Shown here piece by piece: positions 1 to 8,682 of a stretch of 64,000 nucleotides of DNA (position 1 is the stretch's first letter; each line of letters begins with the position of its first letter). This DNA is from Cohnella silvisoli (GTDB taxonomy: Bacteria; Bacillota; Bacilli; Paenibacillales; Paenibacillaceae), in contig NZ_JAIOAP010000003.1 of assembly GCF_021190915.1 (NCBI RefSeq), positions 1 through 64,000 on the forward strand, in the 5' to 3' direction. The position numbers and the translations under genes are program-made. The notes below the pieces were generated by a model, which was not told where the DNA came from, ran no database searches, and was given only the letters and a program-made list of their open reading frames with translations.

Positions 1-10
1 TGACCAAAAT

Positions 11-57
11 CGAAAAATGGTGGTTCAGGGATAAGCCTCCTGCACCACCATTTTTCG
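11..57. terminator. Rho-independent terminator, bidirectional
   Basis: An inverted repeat with arms ATGGTGGT and ACCACCAT is flanked by A-tracts on the left and T-tracts on the right (CGAAAAATGG ... CCATTTTTCG). The T-run after the right arm fits termination of a gene entering from the left on the + strand. The A-run before the left arm lets it work on the other strand too. A second imperfect inverted repeat, GCTGTCTCA ... TGAGACAGC, at about 89-134 sits just after the stop of the reverse-strand gene and lacks a clear U-tract. Confidence 0.75.
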
Positions 58-136
58 TTTTAACCATCGATTTTTGCTAAGTATGAGCTGTCTCATTCAT
101 AAACTTTCTTGCTTTTGAGACAGCCCCGTAATAGGC

Positions 137-1276
137 TTATTGTGTAAGAACAGGAAGTGAAAAAGAATATACTTTTTCGTCTTTATTAATCGGACTATTG
201 TTTTTGAAGTACAGCGTAGGGCCGTCTCTATTCACGTATTGCAGGTAATCGCCTTTGTAAGGCACATCGTTCGTTGTGGCATATTCAATGTCGTCTGCAT
301 CGAGCAGTTTTTCGTATAGCTTGACGCTCCCTCCCGATTTTAGGTCAACGAGAGTGAGAAGTCCCGATCTGTTAGGGCGGATAAGAAGATAATCGTCCGC
401 AATGCCTTCGATGAAATAGGTGTCATCATCGCCGCCGAGCTTAACCAGATCCAGCGTTTGTGTCACGTTGCCCGTCCCATCCTCGATGATCCGCAACGAC
501 TTACCGTCAGTGAGCAGCAAATGATTTCCGTACTGCGTCACATTGTCCGTATACCGCTGCCAATACTTCACATCGGATTGTCGGATGACGGCGCCATTTT
601 TCAGAATAAGGGTAAAAACATGGTTATTGATATGGGGTTCCCCGTAGTTATCCAAGATCGTAACGAAAAGGAGCCCTTCGTTTGTTTTCTTGAAATCCAT
701 CGAGACCCCGTCGTATAGCTGGGAACCGAGATTCGCAATTTTCTTCTGGATGCCGTTATTGCCCGTAACAAACAGCTCGCCTGTTGATTTGACAATGCTA
801 TACGTATTGCCTGCGTAAGTTTCGCTGACGCCCGCATACGTATGCAGGCCGCTTGCGCTTATGAGCTGATGCCCCGCATCCCAACGGACGGAACCGCCCT
901 CAAGCGTTTGAACGATGAATCGGGCGGGAACGTAAAGCTCGTCCTTATACATGAAAGGAGCGGCGCCCGCGTCGACGAGACGACCGTCCACTAATCCGAT
1001 TTTACTCCCGATTCGGACGGCTGCATTTTTGCCGTAGCCGATAAATTCCGCGCGTTGATGCGCCTTATCCCACTGTACGGTCATCCCAGCCATCTCTACG
1101 ATCGAAACGGGAACGTAGGCTGTTCCGTTTTTGACGAGGGCTCCCCCGGAAGATTCACCGCCGTTATCCCAAGAGAACCGGTAATTTGCGATTCCTCCCG
1201 CGTTCACGATGGAAGGAAACACAAGCGCCGCCGCAAGTGCCGCCACCCCAATCCACTTTCTTTTCAACGTAATCAT
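137..1276 (-). CDS. Exported stalk-domain (copper amine oxidase N-terminal-like) protein
   Basis: About 379 residues. The N-terminus has a basic stretch (TLKRKW), a hydrophobic core rich in Ala, Val and Leu and a likely signal peptidase site near VNA-GG, so the protein is probably secreted. Residues about 40-145 carry the stalk-domain pattern seen in Paenibacillus surface proteins: GTAYVPVSIVEMAG, then an RIGSK/VDGR segment and ELYVPARFIVQTL with SVRWD. The rest (about 150-379) looks like a beta-rich repeat domain with no motif I can name. The ATG at 1276 is preferred over 1291 because it follows AGAAGG closely. The function is unknown; a cell-surface or sensory role is inferred from the stalk domain only. 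Confidence 0.75.
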   Translation of the reverse strand: MITLKRKWIGVAALAAALVFPSIVNAGGIANYRFSWDNGGESSGGALVKNGTAYVPVSIVEMAGMTVQWDKAHQRAEFIGYGKNAAVRIGSKIGLVDGRLVDAGAAPFMYKDELYVPARFIVQTLEGGSVRWDAGHQLISASGLHTYAGVSETYAGNTYSIVKSTGELFVTGNNGIQKKIANLGSQLYDGVSMDFKKTNEGLLFVTILDNYGEPHINNHVFTLILKNGAVIRQSDVKYWQRYTDNVTQYGNHLLLTDGKSLRIIEDGTGNVTQTLDLVKLGGDDDTYFIEGIADDYLLIRPNRSGLLTLVDLKSGGSVKLYEKLLDADDIEYATTNDVPYKGDYLQYVNRDGPTLYFKNNSPINKDEKVYSFSLPVLTQ

Positions 1277-1347
1277 CGCCCTTCTATACATAAAATGCTC
1301 TGCACATATAAGACGACTCTTGGAAAGGATAGTTGCAAATCGGGATT

Positions 1348-2001
1348 TTACGAGAAAAGGAAGGACTCGTCCCCCTTCATATGATGCTGCAGCTCTTCTA
1401 ATATGCTGTCCATATCTTTGGAGGCCAGCTTGTCAAGCAGCGTCTGATGGTCTTGTACAATCGTATCATTCGAATAGTAACGGATATTCTTGATGAAATG
1501 CAGCCGCGTTTGGTTCAAAATACTGCGCCAGGTCATTAATACGGTTCTTTCTACTGCCAGATTGATCAAGGTCTCATGAAACAACATATCGAGCTCCACC
1601 AGCTGTTCTAACTTGCCCTCCTTGAAGCAAAGGGTCATACGATCGACGATTTGCTGCAGCTGAGCTATGAATGAATCGTCCATTTGGTGGATATACCGCT
1701 GAATGACGAACCATTCAAGATGCATGCGAATCGGAATGAGAATATCCTTCACTTCGTCGATAGTGATATCCGCAACGACGGTTTCGCGATAGGGGTAGGA
1801 AATAAGCAAGCCTTCTCTTTCCAATTGCCGGATGGCTTCTCTGATCGGTCCGCGGCTTACGCCCATCTGTTCGGCAATATCCATCTCCTTCAGTCGGCTC
1901 CCGGATTGAAGCTCCCCTGTAAGAATCGCATTGCGGATATCGTTCGTAACCTTCTCCCGCAGGGAAATGTTGCTTTGCTGGTCAAAAGTAAAGCCTGCCA
2001 T
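1348..2001 (-). CDS. GntR family transcriptional regulator, FadR subfamily (FCD domain)
   Basis: About 217 residues. Residues 10-75 form a GntR winged helix (SLREKVTNDIRNAIL, SGSRLKEMDIAEQMGVSRGPIREAIRQLEREGL). Residues about 80-215 are an all-helical FCD effector domain with the usual Asp/His positions (LDMLFHETLI, YSNDTIVQDHQTLL). The length is typical. The start is the ATG at 2001 after AGGAGG, not the upstream GTG. It is divergent from the deacetylase-dehydrogenase-enolase operon at 2208-5143, and a palindrome with a TTGT/ACAA-type core lies between them, so it is likely the repressor of that operon. FCD domains usually bind small organic acids; the ligand here is unknown. Confidence 0.88.
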   Translation of the reverse strand: MAGFTFDQQSNISLREKVTNDIRNAILTGELQSGSRLKEMDIAEQMGVSRGPIREAIRQLEREGLLISYPYRETVVADITIDEVKDILIPIRMHLEWFVIQRYIHQMDDSFIAQLQQIVDRMTLCFKEGKLEQLVELDMLFHETLINLAVERTVLMTWRSILNQTRLHFIKNIRYYSNDTIVQDHQTLLDKLASKDMDSILEELQHHMKGDESFLFS

Positions 2002-2116
2002 CACAAATCCTCCTAGTCAACGTCCGTGAATTGCACTTTCAATAACCTTATCGAGAACATTGTTTCTTGTCAACAAAATCAGAATGACAATTCCACCTTC
2101 GAATTTTCTTAGTTTG

Positions 2117-2152
2117 AATATTGTTGACAATATTCATCTTGCTGTGATTAAA
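2117..2152 (+). promoter_or_regulatory. Putative GntR operator overlapping the -35 of the 2208 operon
   Basis: AATATTGTTGACAATATT (2117-2134) is an almost perfect palindrome. It contains TTGACA (2124-2129), which could be a -35 box, followed 17 bp later by the weak -10 candidate ATTAAA (2147-2152). A related half-site-rich sequence, TTGTCAACAAAAT, lies upstream at about 2067-2079. FadR-type regulators bind TTGT-N-ACAA-like palindromes, so repression by the divergent regulator at 1348-2001 is the simplest reading. Binding is inferred, not shown. Confidence 0.6.
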
Positions 2153-2207
2153 TTCAATTTATAGGAGCAGCTCAACAAAATAATCAACATCGAGGGAGAT
2201 CAATGAA

Positions 2208-2909
2208 ATGAGGGTATTGGCAATCGGAGCGCACCCGGATGATGTAGAGGCATTATGCGGAGGAACACTGGCGAAATGCGCGGCAAGAGGCGATGAGGTA
2301 ACCATTATGATCGCCACGAATGGTAATGTGGGGTCCCCTACTTTAAGCCGGGAGGAAATTGCCGAGATTCGCAAGAAAGAGGCGGAAGCTTCCGCGGCCT
2401 TGATCGGGGCGGATCTGATCTGGCTAGGATTCGATGACGAGTTTCTATTCCATGACCGGAGCACGCGGCTTGCCTTTATTAATGCTATACGTCGAGCGAA
2501 CCCCGACTTCATGTTCGTACACGGTCCCAACGACTACCATCCAGATCATCGGATCTGCGGGGAAATCGCGATTGACTGTCGTATCCCGGTAACCGTTCCC
2601 TTAATCGAAACGGAATATCCCCCAATGGAGAAAATTCCGCATGTATTCATCATGGATAATATTGGTTCCATCGGCTTCGAGCCTGAGGTGTATGTGGATA
2701 TTACGGAAACGATTGAGACAAGGGGACAGATGCTCAAATGTCATGCAAGCCAGGATATTTGGCTGAAGCATGTTTACGGGATGGATTATATCGAGTTTCT
2801 GGCTAGACCGGCTGCGATGCGGGGAATGGCAATTGGAGTCAAGTACGCCGAGGTTTTCCGCAGCTTGCCGATGTATCCGGTAAGCGGGGGGCCGCATCTG
2901 TTACCATAA
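2208..2909 (+). CDS. PIG-L family deacetylase (LmbE-like)
   Basis: 233 residues, typical of the LmbE/PIG-L fold that deacetylates N-acetylglucosaminyl substrates with a metal ion. The AHPDDVE motif sits at residues 8-14 (His9, Asp11 and Asp12 likely bind zinc or act in catalysis), and HPDH at 111-114 gives the third ligand region. The start ATG follows GGGAG. It is the first gene of an operon with a zinc dehydrogenase and an enolase-superfamily enzyme, so the substrate is more likely a sugar-derived catabolite than bacillithiol or mycothiol precursors. That substrate assignment is inference. Confidence 0.88.
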   Translation: MRVLAIGAHPDDVEALCGGTLAKCAARGDEVTIMIATNGNVGSPTLSREEIAEIRKKEAEASAALIGADLIWLGFDDEFLFHDRSTRLAFINAIRRANPDFMFVHGPNDYHPDHRICGEIAIDCRIPVTVPLIETEYPPMEKIPHVFIMDNIGSIGFEPEVYVDITETIETRGQMLKCHASQDIWLKHVYGMDYIEFLARPAAMRGMAIGVKYAEVFRSLPMYPVSGGPHLLP

Positions 2910-2939
2910 AATGAACCAATCAAGCAGAGGTGTTAAATC

Positions 2940-3986
2940 ATGAACGACGAAACGCAAAACCTGATTTGGGAGTGGACGGGGTACAACGAGGTGCAGTCGC
3001 GCACGCAGACTCGGCAATCGCCAGATAGTGATCAGGTCGAAGTGGCCATCCGCGCTATCGGTATATGCGGAACCGACTTGCACATCATGAGTGGCCATGC
3101 CGAATTTGGCAAACCGCCGCTCCCGCTCGGCCATGAATTGGCCGGTGTCGTCGTGCGTATTGGCAACGCAGTTACTCGCTGGCGGATCGGGGATCGCGTT
3201 TGCATTGACCCTTTAATCGGCTGCGGCACCTGTGAAGCTTGCTTGTCGGGAAACAAACACCGCTGCCCCGACGCCGGCGAAATTGGACTTCATTTCCCTG
3301 GGGGCTGGCAGCAGTATATGTTAGTACCCCAATTGAATCTGTATCGGCTGCCGGATTCCGTCAGCTTCGAAGAGGCGTCACAAGCGGAAACCTTGCACTG
3401 CTGTTTGGGCGGGATCGACAAGCTGGAAATTCGTTTAGGCATGGATGCAACGGTTATCGGAGACGGTCCGACAGGATTATATTACGTCCAATTGCTGAAA
3501 ACAGCGGGAGCGGGGCGGGTTACTCTGATCGGCAAACGCGCGAGCCGGCTTGAGCTGGGACGCCTGCTTGGCGCGGATGAAACGGTAAATTTGTCGCCTT
3601 CTTTTTCGAATGACATACCTGCAATGGAATCTCAAGATATTGTCATCGACGCGGCCGGGACCGAAGCATCGCTTCAAATGGGTATCGAACTATTGAAAAG
3701 AGGCAGTCAATTGTTATTGTTCGGCTTGCCGGGAGCACCTATTTCGGTTGATATCCAAACAGTCGTAATGAAGGAGCTTAAGCTTCTAGGAACAACGAAT
3801 GCTCCGCATGTGTGGCCGCGAGTCCTTAAGATGATGGCGACCGGTAACGTGAAGGTTAAACCGTTGATTACGCATCATTTTCGCTTTGAGCAGTTGGTTG
3901 AAGCAGTCGAATTTGCATGCAATCAATCAGATGAGATTATCAAAATCATTGTCCATAATGATCCAATCGAGGAGGCAAAACCATGA
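2940..3986 (+). CDS. Zinc-dependent medium-chain alcohol dehydrogenase
   Basis: 348 residues, normal for threonine dehydrogenase, sorbitol dehydrogenase and galactitol dehydrogenase relatives. Catalytic zinc ligands are visible as Cys43 (GICGTD) and His65-Glu66 (GHELAG). The structural zinc lobe has Cys95, 98, 101 and 109. A Rossmann segment follows around residues 165-260 (VIGDGPTGLYYVQLL, although the classic GxGxxG is altered to GDGPTG). The ATG follows AGAGGTG. Its end overlaps the next gene by ATGA, indicating translational coupling. It likely oxidises a polyol or hydroxy-acid intermediate with NAD(P); the exact substrate cannot be read from the sequence. Confidence 0.88.
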   Translation: MNDETQNLIWEWTGYNEVQSRTQTRQSPDSDQVEVAIRAIGICGTDLHIMSGHAEFGKPPLPLGHELAGVVVRIGNAVTRWRIGDRVCIDPLIGCGTCEACLSGNKHRCPDAGEIGLHFPGGWQQYMLVPQLNLYRLPDSVSFEEASQAETLHCCLGGIDKLEIRLGMDATVIGDGPTGLYYVQLLKTAGAGRVTLIGKRASRLELGRLLGADETVNLSPSFSNDIPAMESQDIVIDAAGTEASLQMGIELLKRGSQLLLFGLPGAPISVDIQTVVMKELKLLGTTNAPHVWPRVLKMMATGNVKVKPLITHHFRFEQLVEAVEFACNQSDEIIKIIVHNDPIEEAKP

Positions 3987-5143
3987 AAATTACAGCCGTC
4001 AAAACAAAAGCGATTAAAGTCCCGTTCTTCAAGGGGGAAAAATGGTCTGGAGGTACGCGATACAGCGCACCATCCTTAATCGTGCAGATCGAAACGGATG
4101 AAGGCTTAATCGGCATCGGGGAGTCGGTAGGCCCTACAATCCCGGTCATCCAAACGGTTGTGGACAAGGAATTCACGCCTTTTCTCATCGGCCGGGACCC
4201 GCTGGAATTGGAGTCTATCCTTGATCAGTTGGAGGAGTATAGCGTCAATTGGAAGCAGATTGGCTACTATGGAATGGCTGGCATCGAGATGGCGTTGCTC
4301 GATCTGCGGGGAAAAATATTCAATACCCCCGTATACAATTTACTCGGCGGTAAATGCAAATCGGAAGTGGAGTTTGCCGGCTACATTTTCATCGATACTC
4401 CGGAAAATAACGCGCAGGAAGCACGGACGTTCGTGGAAAACGGCTACCGCGAACTCAAGATGAAGGTCGGGCGCGACATCGATCTGGATACCGATCGGGT
4501 ACGTGCCGTACGCGAAGCTGTCGGCCCCAAGGTTAAGATTCGGATAGATGCCAATCAGAATTGGAGCGTTCCAACGGCAATCAAAGCGATTCGCAAGATG
4601 GAGAAATATGATCTGCAAATGGTTGAGCAGCCAACCCGCCATCACGATGTGGAGGCAATGGCAGCTGTGGCAAGGGCAGTAGACGTTCCGATCATAGCCG
4701 ATGAGGGCTGCGCTACGTTCGAGGATGCTCTGCGATTAATCGATAAGCGTGCCTGTGCCTGTTTCCTTGTATATCCGTCGGAAGCCGGAGGAATTCTCAA
4801 AGCGCGGCAAATTGTCGATCTCGCCAACCAAGCCGGCATTTGGTGCGTAACGGGGACATGGGCGGAGACGGGAATCGGCACGATGGGCAACGTCCATTTG
4901 GTCGCTTCGTCGCGTAACTTCCCGTTCGCGAATGACACGCATCTTAACTTCATGACGGGTGATGTGCTGAAGGATCCGATTGTCTTTAACCAAGGTAAAA
5001 TAGCCGTAACCGACCGTCCGGGCTTCGGGCTTGATCTGGACATTAACAAGCTGGACCACTTCGGTCAGAACTTTGAACGTGAAATGGTGTTCTACGATCC
5101 GGTTGACCCGAGCTTTCAACCGCGAACGGGCAAAATATTGTAA
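3983..5143 (+). CDS. Enolase superfamily enzyme, mandelate racemase / muconate lactonizing type
   Basis: 386 residues. The N-terminal capping domain (1-125) is followed by a modified TIM barrel. Visible barrel motifs are the KxK-like segment ELKMKVGRD, the metal-binding RIDANQNW and VEQPTR strands, and ADEGC. Members abstract a proton next to a carboxylate to dehydrate sugar acids, racemise or cycloisomerise. Together with the upstream dehydrogenase and deacetylase a sugar-acid or amino-sugar-acid catabolic step is plausible. It overlaps the preceding gene by 4 nt. Muconate cycloisomerase or dipeptide epimerase activity cannot be excluded. Confidence 0.87.
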   Translation: MKITAVKTKAIKVPFFKGEKWSGGTRYSAPSLIVQIETDEGLIGIGESVGPTIPVIQTVVDKEFTPFLIGRDPLELESILDQLEEYSVNWKQIGYYGMAGIEMALLDLRGKIFNTPVYNLLGGKCKSEVEFAGYIFIDTPENNAQEARTFVENGYRELKMKVGRDIDLDTDRVRAVREAVGPKVKIRIDANQNWSVPTAIKAIRKMEKYDLQMVEQPTRHHDVEAMAAVARAVDVPIIADEGCATFEDALRLIDKRACACFLVYPSEAGGILKARQIVDLANQAGIWCVTGTWAETGIGTMGNVHLVASSRNFPFANDTHLNFMTGDVLKDPIVFNQGKIAVTDRPGFGLDLDINKLDHFGQNFEREMVFYDPVDPSFQPRTGKIL

Positions 5144-5293
5144 CCTTTTCTCATAATCCAAGATGACTCCTAAGCCTAAAGTCCAGTACGGGATTAGCCA
5201 AAGGTCAGATTATTAATTTCCAGTAAATAGCTACGATAGACACGAACATAAAATTTGTCTATCAAATACTAACCTACTGGAGAAGATAATCTG

Positions 5294-7000
5294 ATGAGCG
5301 TTTATGGTTTGTTCGATTCCGTAAAGTGGCTAACCCCGTTGGAAATCATTCTATGTTTAATAAATTTAACCGTCTTGGTACGCTATGCGATTCCGGCTGC
5401 CAAACACTACAGATGGTTTGATTTCGTACCCAGCTTAGGAGTCATTATATCGATTGCCAGTGTCCTGTATGGTGACACGACTTTGCTAGCTATCGTGTTC
5501 TATTCGCTTACTTTAATTATTTTCTTAAGCACGTTAAAGAGGCTCCTTAAGCCAAAACCAAAGCTTGCATTTCCAAAGCGTAAAGTTCTAAAGGTCATCA
5601 GAGTCGTCGTGTGCGTCATCGGCATTGTACCTATTGTAATAGCGCTAATGAATGCGGGCGTATTGCGTTACAATCCGACCAGCGATTTGAGCGGAATGAG
5701 CTACTCCAAAGCTTTCCTGAAGATGAATGAGAGATTGTCCAAGGAATATCCTTTCGGAGAATGGAAGCACATCAACTGGGACGATCTGAGGAATAAGTAC
5801 GAGCCTATATTCACGAAAGCCGAGAAGGACAACGATAAGGATTTATACTATAAAACATTAAGAGATTACCTGTTGTCCATTGGAGACGGGCATATCAAGA
5901 TCGCAAACGACAACGTATATGAAAATAATAAGGTATTCAAGGACGAAGTCGGCGGCGGTTATGGAATAAGCACGGTTCAATTAGATGACGGTAAAGTACG
6001 AGTAAGCTTAGTGTTAGAGGGCAGTCCGGCTGCTCAAAACGGGATGAAATTGGGCGCGGAAATTGTATCCTGGGATGGGAAAACGGGAAAGGAAGCCTTT
6101 GAACAAACGACATGGAGCGAAAGCAACATGGCGACTAACGAAGTGAAGGCTTATTATCAAGGACGGTTTATGGCGCGGGCGCCGATTGGCAAACAAATCG
6201 AAGTGACATTTAAGAATAGGGACGATGATAAGCTAAACAAAGCAACACTAGTCGCCTATGACGACCAATTCGAGACGCTCAAGCAAACGAAAGTGAAAAT
6301 GACCCAAGAGGATCTGGATGTTTCTCCGATTGAAGGCGACATTACGAAAGATGGATTCGGATACGTGAAAATTAAGCATTTTCTCCCCAAGTCCACTTTT
6401 ACCGCACCCGAGAAATCTTTTGCTGAGAAGCTGAAGCAGTTTCAGGACAATAAGGTAAAAGGTTTAATTATCGATTTGCGGGATAATCCAGGCGGAGAGG
6501 ACGCGCTTGCCGCAACGATAGCGGGATATTTCGTGAACGAAACGAAGCATTACGAATATGTCAGCTATTACAACAGATACACGGGCAAGTTCGAGATTAA
6601 CCATAATGAAGTCGTTAAGGTAAATCCTATGCAGCCATACTTCGACGGCAACATCGCCATCTTGATCAATAGTAGGACCGGAAGTTCGGGAGAAGGGATT
6701 CCGCTCGTCTTGAAGGGCTTGCCGAATGTCCGGATTATCGGATTTACGTCCACGGCCGGTTCGTTCGGTATAGTAGGACAGCCGATAGAGATTCATATGC
6801 CGGACAATTATATCCTTAAATTCCCGGATGGCAGGTCGCTTAACAAAGACAAAGTGATACAAGGCGATGCCGACTATACAAGGCAAGGCGGAGCTGTTCC
6901 CGATATTAAAATTCCGCTAAACGAGCAGATGTTTACCGAAAAGTACATCGATGGGCAAGATGTGGAGATGAGTTATGCGATTGCGGCTTTGAAGAAGTAA
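5294..7000 (+). CDS. Membrane-anchored S41 family peptidase (C-terminal processing protease-like)
   Basis: 568 residues. The first about 125 residues hold four hydrophobic segments (WLTPLEIILCLINLTVL, VIISIASVLYG, LLAIVFYSLTLIIFLS, VIRVVVCVIGIVPIVIAL), so the enzyme is anchored in the membrane. A PDZ-like region follows (SLVLEGSPAAQNGMKLGAEI). The C-terminal S41 domain has GLIIDLRDNPGG and the catalytic-serine region SRTGSSGEGIP. This is longer at the N-terminus than ordinary CtpA. It stands alone, followed by a terminator. It may process exported proteins; substrates are unknown. Confidence 0.85.
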   Translation: MSVYGLFDSVKWLTPLEIILCLINLTVLVRYAIPAAKHYRWFDFVPSLGVIISIASVLYGDTTLLAIVFYSLTLIIFLSTLKRLLKPKPKLAFPKRKVLKVIRVVVCVIGIVPIVIALMNAGVLRYNPTSDLSGMSYSKAFLKMNERLSKEYPFGEWKHINWDDLRNKYEPIFTKAEKDNDKDLYYKTLRDYLLSIGDGHIKIANDNVYENNKVFKDEVGGGYGISTVQLDDGKVRVSLVLEGSPAAQNGMKLGAEIVSWDGKTGKEAFEQTTWSESNMATNEVKAYYQGRFMARAPIGKQIEVTFKNRDDDKLNKATLVAYDDQFETLKQTKVKMTQEDLDVSPIEGDITKDGFGYVKIKHFLPKSTFTAPEKSFAEKLKQFQDNKVKGLIIDLRDNPGGEDALAATIAGYFVNETKHYEYVSYYNRYTGKFEINHNEVVKVNPMQPYFDGNIAILINSRTGSSGEGIPLVLKGLPNVRIIGFTSTAGSFGIVGQPIEIHMPDNYILKFPDGRSLNKDKVIQGDADYTRQGGAVPDIKIPLNEQMFTEKYIDGQDVEMSYAIAALKK

Positions 7001-7011
7001 TTTGAATGTAC

Positions 7012-7077
7012 AAAGAAATCGTTCCTTACGTAAATGGTTGGGTGGCACCTCTATTTTACCGAAGAACGGTTTCTTTT
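7012..7077 (+). terminator. Terminator-like inverted repeat enclosing a T-box-like motif
   Basis: AAAGAAATCGTTC (7012-7024) pairs with GAACGGTTTCTTT (about 7064-7076) with one internal mismatch, and the right arm continues into a T-run. This can terminate the S41 protease transcript. The loop holds GGGTGGCACC (7040-7049), which resembles the conserved T-box sequence of tRNA-sensing leaders. No full T-box leader or downstream + strand gene is visible, so it may be a decayed leader or chance. Confidence 0.45.
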
Positions 7078-7140
7078 TGCGTTAACGGCAAAGAAGCTGC
7101 CCATAAGTATACTTGAACTTGTGGGAGCCTCTACTTTGCG

Positions 7141-7338
7141 TTATGTTTTTTTTGGCAGCCGATCTGCTTGCTTCAAGGCTTCGCGGATCAAATATTCGAG
7201 GTGTCCATTGACGCTGCGGAATTCATCGTTGGCCCATTGTTCCAATGCGCGATAGATGTCGGGATCGAGGCGAAGGGGAAACGCCTTTTTGTCGGCAGCT
7301 ATATGCTTTCGCCTCTCATGTATATAACGTCCCCGCAT
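7141..7338 (-). CDS. Arc-type ribbon-helix-helix DNA-binding protein
   Basis: About 65 residues. The segment AFPLRLDPDIYRALEQWA followed by RSVNGHLEYLIREAL is the standard strand-helix-helix of Arc/MetJ-like dimers, here near the C-terminus. The start is taken at the ATG at 7338, which overlaps the end of the SPFH gene by 23 bp; an upstream start at 7377 would lie deeper in that gene. The overlap indicates co-transcription and translational coupling with the SPFH protein. It may regulate its own operon. No partner toxin is adjacent, so an antitoxin role is not supported. Confidence 0.75.
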   Translation of the reverse strand: MRGRYIHERRKHIAADKKAFPLRLDPDIYRALEQWANDEFRSVNGHLEYLIREALKQADRLPKKT

Positions 7339-8185
7339 TGATAACCGGGGTTGCGCCCTTGTCTGATACGATTGCAACCATCAGGTTGTTAGTCATGGCC
7401 GCACGTCGTTCGCTGTCGAGCGATATCCCCTTTTCTTCCAACTGACGCAATGCCATCTCTACCATTCCTACCGCACCTTCGACGATTTTATGCCGCGCGG
7501 CTACGATGGCGGTTGCCTGTTGGCGCTGCAGCATAGCGCTGGCAATCTCCTGCGCATAAGCAAGATGGGTTAGGCGAGTTTCCAGTATATGAACTCCGGC
7601 TAATTCTAATCGATTCTGGAGTTCTATCATTAATTCGCCGGCAACATCATCCGCATTTCCGCGCAGAGAGAATTTCTGGTCTTCCGAAAAGGTGTCATAC
7701 GGATGCTGAGCGGCAATATGACGGACAGCCGTTTCACTCTGAATTTCTACGAATTTTTCATATTGATCTACATCGAAGCTTGCTTTCGCCGTGTCCACGA
7801 CTTTGAAGACGACGACGGCAGCAATCTCCACCGGATTCCCTTCCGCATCGTTCACCTTAAGCTGCTGACTGTTGAAGTTGCGCACCTTCAGCGACACCTT
7901 CTTCTTGGAAGAGAAGGGAATGACCATCCATAACCCGCTATCCAGAACGGTGCCCTTATATTTCCCGAAGAAGGTAATGACCTTGCTCTCATTCGGATGC
8001 ACGATGGTTAGTGAGGTCATGCCAATGAGGAATAAAACAGCTTGAATGATTCCAAGTACAATGAGGAGAATATTCGGCGTGTCTCCACTTCCCGCAGCAA
8101 ATGAGAAAATGAGCCCAACTAGAAATAACAGGGATAGGAGCAATACGGTAAATCCATTCATGTGCCAAGCTTTCCGTTCTTTCAT
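7316..8185 (-). CDS. SPFH / band 7 domain membrane protein
   Basis: About 289 residues. Two hydrophobic segments near the N-terminus ([19 protein letters not shown] and [17 protein letters not shown]) are followed by the SPFH domain ([39 protein letters not shown]) and an Ala/Glu/Gln-rich helix ([27 protein letters not shown]). These are the marks of stomatin/flotillin-like scaffolds that organise membrane domains. The start at 8185 follows GAGGTG; the upstream TTG adds 18 residues with no ribosome binding site. It is paired with the ribbon-helix-helix gene, an arrangement I recall from Bacillales. Confidence 0.87.
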   Translation of the reverse strand: MKERKAWHMNGFTVLLLSLLFLVGLIFSFAAGSGDTPNILLIVLGIIQAVLFLIGMTSLTIVHPNESKVITFFGKYKGTVLDSGLWMVIPFSSKKKVSLKVRNFNSQQLKVNDAEGNPVEIAAVVVFKVVDTAKASFDVDQYEKFVEIQSETAVRHIAAQHPYDTFSEDQKFSLRGNADDVAGELMIELQNRLELAGVHILETRLTHLAYAQEIASAMLQRQQATAIVAARHKIVEGAVGMVEMALRQLEEKGISLDSERRAAMTNNLMVAIVSDKGATPVINAGTLYT

Positions 8186-8388
8186 CGACAACACCTCGTA
8201 AGTTTTATGGTTTAGTTTAACCGGTGCTTGCAAAGGCAAACCATTATTAAAGATCAGCGAGTATCATAATGATATTTTTATGATATCATTTATTGAATAA
8301 ATTTACAAATTTAAACGTTCAAATAAAAATGAACGAATCCAAAATCTTTGGACGTTGCGGGAACCGGAGTCCTTTTTCATAATGGAAG

Positions 8389-8401
8389 TTAAGCGCTTAC
8401 A
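8389..8401 (+). promoter_or_regulatory. cre-like site (catabolite-responsive element)
   Basis: TTAAGCGCTTACA, or TGTAAGCGCTTAA on the other strand, matches the CcpA cre consensus with about one mismatch. It lies just before the truncated sensor-kinase remnant, so it may be a leftover of a lost sugar-uptake locus, or it may act on the divergent SPFH operon. CcpA binding is inferred from the motif only. Confidence 0.45.
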
Positions 8402-8403
8402 AA

Positions 8404-8661
8404 ATGGAAAAGAGGGATGTTGATGAGAAGGATACGCCAGATCATTCTGTCCGTTGCATTGATTTTACGATTAATACAGGGGGCGAAGTTGTCCCGCTGT
8501 CCGAGGAAATCGAGCACGTTCGCAATTATTTGACGATCCAGGAGCTGCGATTCCAGAACAAATTTACCGTAAATTGGAAGCTGGACGAAACGATGTTAAG
8601 CATGTCGGTATTGAAGTTCATTCATTTCCATTTATACAATCCCTTTGACATGATTAAATAG
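8404..8661 (+). pseudogene. Fragment of a YesM-type sensor histidine kinase
   Basis: The short reading frame contains INTGGEVVPLSEEIEHVRNY followed by LTIQELRFQNKF, the conserved region just after the phospho-histidine helix in YesM-family kinases. The N-terminal sensor, both membrane segments, the HFLYN histidine motif and the ATPase domain are missing. The sequence diverges after SVLKF where PIVENA would be expected. It is best read as the remnant of a deleted two-component system. A cre-like site sits just upstream. An intact relative is at 49886-51643. Confidence 0.8.
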
Positions 8662-8682
8662 AAGCTGATGGACCAATCAGAA

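Noticed and set aside
7034..7255. 73-codon + strand frame after the S41 gene
   Set aside because: It begins inside the terminator region and runs antisense to the ribbon-helix-helix gene; no homology.
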